From Podocnemis expansa (taxonomy: Eukaryota; Chordata; Testudines; Podocnemididae): a DNA stretch of 64,000 bases. Below, one piece after another: positions 23,850 to 64,000 of the stretch (positions are counted from its first letter, which is position 1; each line of letters begins with the position of its first letter). The DNA lies in contig ML681971.1 in NCBI GenBank assembly GCA_007922195.1, positions 19,139,987-19,203,986 on the forward strand. Direction: 5' to 3'. The translations under genes were made by a program, and so were the position numbers. Below the pieces are notes generated by a model that saw only the letters and a program-made list of their open reading frames with translations, was not told where the DNA came from and did no database searches.

Positions 23850-24879
23850 TTAACTAGTGTTACTTTTAGAAAACAAACCCACTTTGGCATACAAAATACT
23901 ACTGCATATTCATACTCTTTAAGATCTAATTTTAGCCAGCTTCAGACTTCATTACAAGATGCTCACATGACTGAATAGCTTTCTTCCAGGGGTTTTTGCA
24001 CTGTCCTGCGTTTCCTCATTTGCACAGAATTGAAATGATGAAAAATGTGCACAGCTAGAGAGATAATTCACTAAAACTTAATTTCATACCCTATATTAAA
24101 ATATAGAAATAGCCTACTATCCCAAATTTTAACCCTCCAATCAGCAACTGCTTACATGCAAGTATCTTTACATATAATGAGTAGTCCCTATGTGCACAAG
24201 TTCCGTAGGGTTGAAGGCCAAAGTGCAATGAGTGAATTCCATATATTGATGCCGAAGCAGGTATTTGTGAGTGGGTGCCCAAATTTTCATTTGGGTACTC
24301 CAGTGATGATTTTGCATCTTCATCTCTGACTTCAACTGCTAAAGGGAAAAGTCAAAATTAAAATTCCTACTTTATGCCAACTAATTTATTCTGTACACCT
24401 AAATATTTATACTACATGTACATTTGTACAAAAATTGATGTGACTTTTTTCTTTGCTTAGTTAGTGGTAGTAAAATCATGGGGAAATTCAGAAAATGAAG
24501 ACCCAAGTGTGTTTTAAAAAAGAACAATACCACCCACTTACCCCCAGTCTTCAGAACTTCCATTGCCAATGTATGTGATCCTGTCTGGATTAGGCATGAC
24601 ATTCTATAATATTACTGATAGCAATTGCAAGAAATATCATGTGGGCCATACCACACAATCTCCTGCTGAAGAGGTCATGATTTTCTAAGACTGATAAGCA
24701 CAGTCATGTGTATAGATCAGTTGGTATATTAAATTAAAAAAAAATTTGTATTTCAAACCCCCAGGCAAGATGGCAGTAGCACTGAGTTTGCTTTATAGTC
24801 CATCAAGGTAACTCAAATCTACAATAAATCTAGTGAAAAAGTCATAAAGCCACGAACTGCATCTTATGAGTCACTAGAA

Positions 24880-25710
24880 CATGTAAGAACATACCACTGA
24901 ACAAGCACTTCTGAGGTTTTTCCATACCAAATACTCTGTGGTAGTGTTTGGGACAAAGAAAGTACAATCCTCATGGCAGAACCTATAAAATGCAGTGGCA
25001 CCATTTCAATCTTGCCTTCATTCCCACTTCCTGTCTCCGGATCATCTATTACACACCCAAAGCTGTGTGACACAGAACTGAGACCCATTCAGGTGCTAAA
25101 TGCACACTGGAAGAACTGTAAAAGCCTGCAAACTCCACACTTCTGCTGAGAATTTGATACAGTCAAATGAATTCACAGTCCATATGTATCTCATTGCTTT
25201 GATCAATTAACACTGCTCTTGTTTGTTTTTCTTCTTTACTTTAATAATAAACTTTTAGTTTCAGTTACTAAATGACTGGTCAGCAGCAAGGGCATTTTGT
25301 GTAAAATTCAAACATATATGGACCTGGCACTTTCCAAAGGGGCAGCCATGTTAGTCTAGTTCAGTAAAACAAACAAGGAGTCCTGTGGCAGTTTTAAAGA
25401 CTAACACATATCTATTGCATGAACTTTTCACTTCAAAGTGTCTGACAAAGTGGTATTTTCTCCCACAAAAGCTCATGAAATAAATCTATTTGTCAATCTT
25501 TAAGTGCCACAAGACTCTTTGTTTGTTTTACTGACCTGGCACTGTGGCTGATCCTTGGGGACTAGGAGAACGCTTTGCTAAAGGGAATAGAGTTGAAATA
25601 ACTTCTCTCTTTATTGGATGCAGTTGTTGACTGGGAGCTAGAGACTGAAATGCCATAAACTGGACTGTTTGTCTTGTTGCTTCTTGATAACCAATATTGT
25701 AAATTAACAC
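24880..25710 (+). repeat. LTR-like interspersed repeat, copy 2 (split by an insertion)
   Basis: Same direction and landmark order as 14800-15470. The copy is continuous before 25321 and after 25543 except for a 201-bp insertion. A TATA-like CCTATAAAATG (near 24984) and AATAAACTTTTAG (near 25246) support an LTR-like nature. The two copies start about 10 kb apart, but they are diverged and no retroviral coding remains between them. Confidence 0.55.
25332..25532. mobile_element. 201-bp foldback insertion with 11-bp direct repeats
   Basis: GACCTGGCACT occurs at 25321-25331 and 25533-25543, flanking the insertion. The body starts TTCCAAAGGGGCAGCC. Its inner segment CAGTAAAACAAACAAGGAGTC (from about 25362) returns inverted at the right end as GACTCTTTGTTTGTTTTACTG. 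The related repeat at 14800-15470 is uninterrupted at the matching place, which confirms the borders. Confidence 0.85.
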
Positions 25711-26227
25711 TACCTATGGCTGGTCATGGAATCTAACTTTAGTGTCATCCACCAGTCCTCAGAGGTTTAGATACTTCCAAAAATTTTGCTTAGAAATGCT
25801 TTGGGTGTCCTACTTTCTGATTGTCTTATTTATAGTGATCTCTGCCCTTAGCAGCTTGTATCTCCTTCTATGCTTAGGTGCAGCACCTAGACCTAGGAAG
25901 CCTTGATGTTGATGAAGGATTCCAGGCACTTTTGTATTCCTAATATACAAGACAGATCTTTTCTGAAAGGCTTTCTCACTGCCTGTATCTGTCATATCTA
26001 TATTGATCTTCGGTTTCAAAGACCACTCTTATTTTCTTTCAGTATAGCTTGTTGACTTGCACTTAAAATGAATTTCAAAGTGACTAGAGCCTCTAAAATC
26101 TCATCACTAAGGGGAGACTCTTCATTTTTTCTTATCCTCCACATGCCTTAAACTGAATTTACAGCTGCACCATTGTACTGATTTACTACTTGTGCAATGA
26201 GAAGAAAATTAGACTTATTGGGCTACA

Positions 26228-26430
26228 GTTGTGGTCCCCAAACTATGGGCACACCCCAACCCCTGAGGAGATGTAGAAAAATATTTGAGGGGAATATTGG
26301 GCAATGCCTGGTCAACCACAAATTGGGCAGGAAGGGAGAATCACCCAGCCCCACTTGCTCCCAGGTCATGGGCACAGCTGTGCTCCTGGCCCTGCTCCCA
26401 GCCCAGAGGTCCAAGCCCTGGCTGCTTGGG
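26228..26430. mobile_element. Possible hAT-like MITE remnant
   Basis: CAGTTGTGGTCCCCAAACTATGG is typical of the end of reptilian hAT-like MITEs. GC-rich sequence with no domain follows. The right end is not resolved, so the extent is a guess. Confidence 0.3.
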
Positions 26431-28720
26431 AGATAAGGGGATATGAACCAGGGAAAGATGTGAACCAAAAGACTTGGGGGATCTCTAGGCTAAACTGTAA
26501 ACTCTATCACACTAGTGTATGTCACCAATAACTCCCTTGAAGGCAATAGGACCTACTCTGGGGGAAATGGGAAAAACAGAGGAGCATGGTGGGCCTTCAT
26601 TTCCATTTTATATCAGAATTTTTCTCTTACTGAAGTGAAAAAGTTTCCACTCATTTTGGTTCCAGCTGAGATGGAATGATTACATTATTAGTTTCATGAT
26701 ACGGAGCAGTTATTCAGAGGAAGGAACTAAAAAACAAGATAATGGAGTGCAGAACACAGACAAGGAAAGCTTACAAAAGACACGGACCAGAGTGTGCTTG
26801 ACTTACTATATTTTTCAAAGCATCAATGGTACATACTCAAAGGAGGTCCAGCTCCCATCATATAAAGTTTCTTTTTTTATTAAAATTAATATTCCCTTGG
26901 AGCTTTTCCAGGGAGAGGAATTATTTTAAAAGTTAACATGAACAAATATACTGTTAATACAACCTTCCAAGTCAACCCCAAAGTGTGTAGGTCTGGATAA
27001 TGTCTCTGAGCTTCACATGTGGCTCCTGTGGTCACCAAGGATGTCCCCCTTAGAGTGAGACTGGCTCTTAGCTGAATGCATGCAGCTAATTGGTGTCATG
27101 TGACAGCACATAGTCATGAATGGAAAGGGATGAATAACAGAATTAAGCTACTCTCCAACCTGCATAATCATCTGTCTTTCAGTGTATAGCCTCCATAGTT
27201 ACATACTGGACCTATGTTAGTTCAAAGGAAAAGTTACTTCACCATTAACTCTACATAACAGCCCTTAAGGGTAAAGGAAAAAGCTGGAGATGGCTTCTGA
27301 GGACAACAAAGAGTAACTTAAGTCTTTAACTAAAGAGCTTAGATGCTTGGAAGGGTGAACTGACATTAGATTGTTTTGTCTGGTAAGAGGCCAGGCTAAG
27401 ACACTCAGTGCATTGTCTGGTTCTATTCACTCACTATTTCTACAAGTGCCTTCTGGTCTAAAGGGACTGCCTCTGCTCTACTTCCCATTCCTCATGCTCA
27501 CTAATTTTAATCTCTTGACCGCATCTACTGCCCAGGCAATAACAAAGCCCTTTCTTGATTATTCAGCACTATACACAGCTCAGCTCTTGTATGGACCCCC
27601 ACGGCAGGGCCCACTGTAGAGGTCATAAACTTAGACAAAGAGGTCTCACTCAGGCATGAGTGTCACTGGTTAAGAGTGTTTTACTCTTCTCTTGCTCTCA
27701 TCTTCCTTCCCCAGCTGAGCAAGGATATGACTTACAATAAGCCTTTTCCTGAGTGGTATGTTTCTGAATTTAGGGCTTCTTTGAATGGGGTGATGTCACG
27801 GAGCTTTTACCCATTCTTTTACACTGAATCAGCATTTTTTCTCCTGTTGAGAAATCCTTTTCCCTGCTCAGGCCCCTTCTGCATGCAGCTATATGTTCTA
27901 GCATCAAAGGACAGCTACCACTTTCCTTGACCCGAACCCAAAGAGGTTGCAAGCTAGAGACAAAAGGGACCTCACTCCTGAAGTTTATTTTAATATCTCT
28001 TCTGGCACATGTTTTGAGTCCATAGTATGCTGAAGACCCAAGGTCAGTCTTGAATTAGATCTACCATTCACCAATGCAGTTTCTGACAAGTCAAGTGGAC
28101 CAGCCCAAGCCTCAGTTTCTAAGATGAGCCTTTGACAAGGTCTGTCAGTTCATAGCTCTGTGGAAGAGTTGGCTGCACATACATTTCTCTCTCTTCCCTG
28201 CAGGCCAACAGAAGTTTATTCTGAGGATTTTGGAGTGAGTGGACAGCAACCAGAGAATTTAGAAGATTGGGGGGAGAATTAAGAAAAAAAGCAACTAACT
28301 TTCTAAATGCTTGGATGGAAATATTTATCAGCTTGTTAGTCTTTAAAAGTGCCACAGAACTCATTTGTTTTTATCATTTTGAGAGTTTTTCATATAAGTG
28401 TATGATGAATTTCCAACTCAAGTTCTGTGAAATCTCAAGCTATTCTTGAAAGGTATTGCTTGTAGGCAGTAAATATGAGAAGGAACCCTCTTCTAGAATT
28501 AGTGCACAATTGTTAAGTTTGTAGCCATTTATATAAAGAAGGACACAATAAATGGACACTAATAGTTTTTACGTGGTTCATAACCCAGATTCCATCTTTC
28601 ACTGCTTGCCTTTTGAAGCGCTTGTGCCTCTGAAGAACATCCAAGAGTGGAGAGAATTTTCTTTGCTCTGCAGACTCCACAAACATCTTTGCTTTTGCTG
28701 CTATAAGCACTGGTCTTTTA
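26431..28720. other. Intergenic stretch downstream of WSCD1
   Basis: No exon, RNA gene or large element seen. A fragment of the TTCCAAAGGGG foldback family is at about 28322-28375 (GTTAGTCTTTAAAAGTGCCAC). Confidence 0.45.
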
Positions 28721-28724
28721 TGTA

Positions 28725-28736
28725 TTTATTTTTATT
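28725..28736 (-). promoter_or_regulatory. Candidate poly(A) signals downstream of WSCD1 stop
   Basis: Two AATAAA hexamers on the minus strand (plus-strand TTTATT at 28725-28730 and 28731-28736) lie about 40 bases after the stop codon, in an A/T-rich stretch. They could end a very short 3' UTR. A longer 3' UTR using a more distal signal is equally possible, because A/T-rich DNA yields such hexamers by chance. Confidence 0.3.
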
Positions 28737-28771
28737 TTATTTTAAAAACACAACTAATTGCTAGTGGCATA

Positions 28772-64000
<35,229 letters not shown>

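Noticed and set aside
14800..25710. Complete endogenous retrovirus between the two LTR-like repeats
   Set aside because: No retroviral protein relics recognised between them, and the two copies are too diverged to treat as one provirus without an alignment.

Overview
The window is vertebrate nuclear DNA, most likely from a turtle or a close reptilian relative. It has one spliced gene with long introns, many old CR1-type LINE pieces, MIR/tRNA-like SINEs, small hAT and mariner-like elements with target-site duplications, a Ty3/gypsy relic and a DIRS-type relic. There are no operons or other microbial features. Nearly all short open frames are chance frames in non-coding or repeat DNA. The turtle assignment is an inference from the look of the CR1, foldback and DIRS repeats and was not checked against a database.

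The only protein-coding gene I can support is WSCD1 (WSC domain-containing protein 1, a Golgi sialate O-sulfotransferase), on the minus strand from 64000 down to 28772. I placed seven coding exons by splice sites and reading phase: 64000-63893 (continues past the window edge), 62535-62351, 51690-51569, 37073-36896, 33298-33134, 31184-30984 and 29124-28772 (stop TGA). They splice in frame to 436 residues: WSC domain 1, WSC domain 2, then the whole sulfotransferase domain ending in PREYVPR. The transmembrane N-terminus and the start codon lie beyond base 64000.

From 1 to about 7000 there is a stack of transposable-element relics: the end of a TTTCGAAATAA-rich foldback element (1-255), a broken Ty3/gypsy reverse transcriptase/RNase H (about 256-1500), and a DIRS-like element (about 1580-6930) with inverted ends, a LAP2-alpha-like gag relic and a decayed tyrosine-recombinase stretch. 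From 7000 to 28770 lies the intergenic region downstream of WSCD1. It holds hAT MITEs with 8-bp duplications (7145-7695, 19537-20708, 22724-22910), a minus-strand CR1 (9530-10420), a 400-N assembly gap inside a foldback element (13574-13973), and two copies of an LTR-like repeat (about 14800-15470 and 24880-25710), the second split by a clean 201-bp insertion.

From 28772 to 64000 the WSCD1 introns carry CR1, SINE, mariner-like and foldback copies, including a CpG-rich foldback element with a 46-bp tandem array (40276-41039) that could be mistaken for a CpG island. I found no undescribed gene system. The most notable items are the nested and foldback elements, the DIRS relic with a visible frameshift, and the second WSC domain with six instead of eight cysteines.
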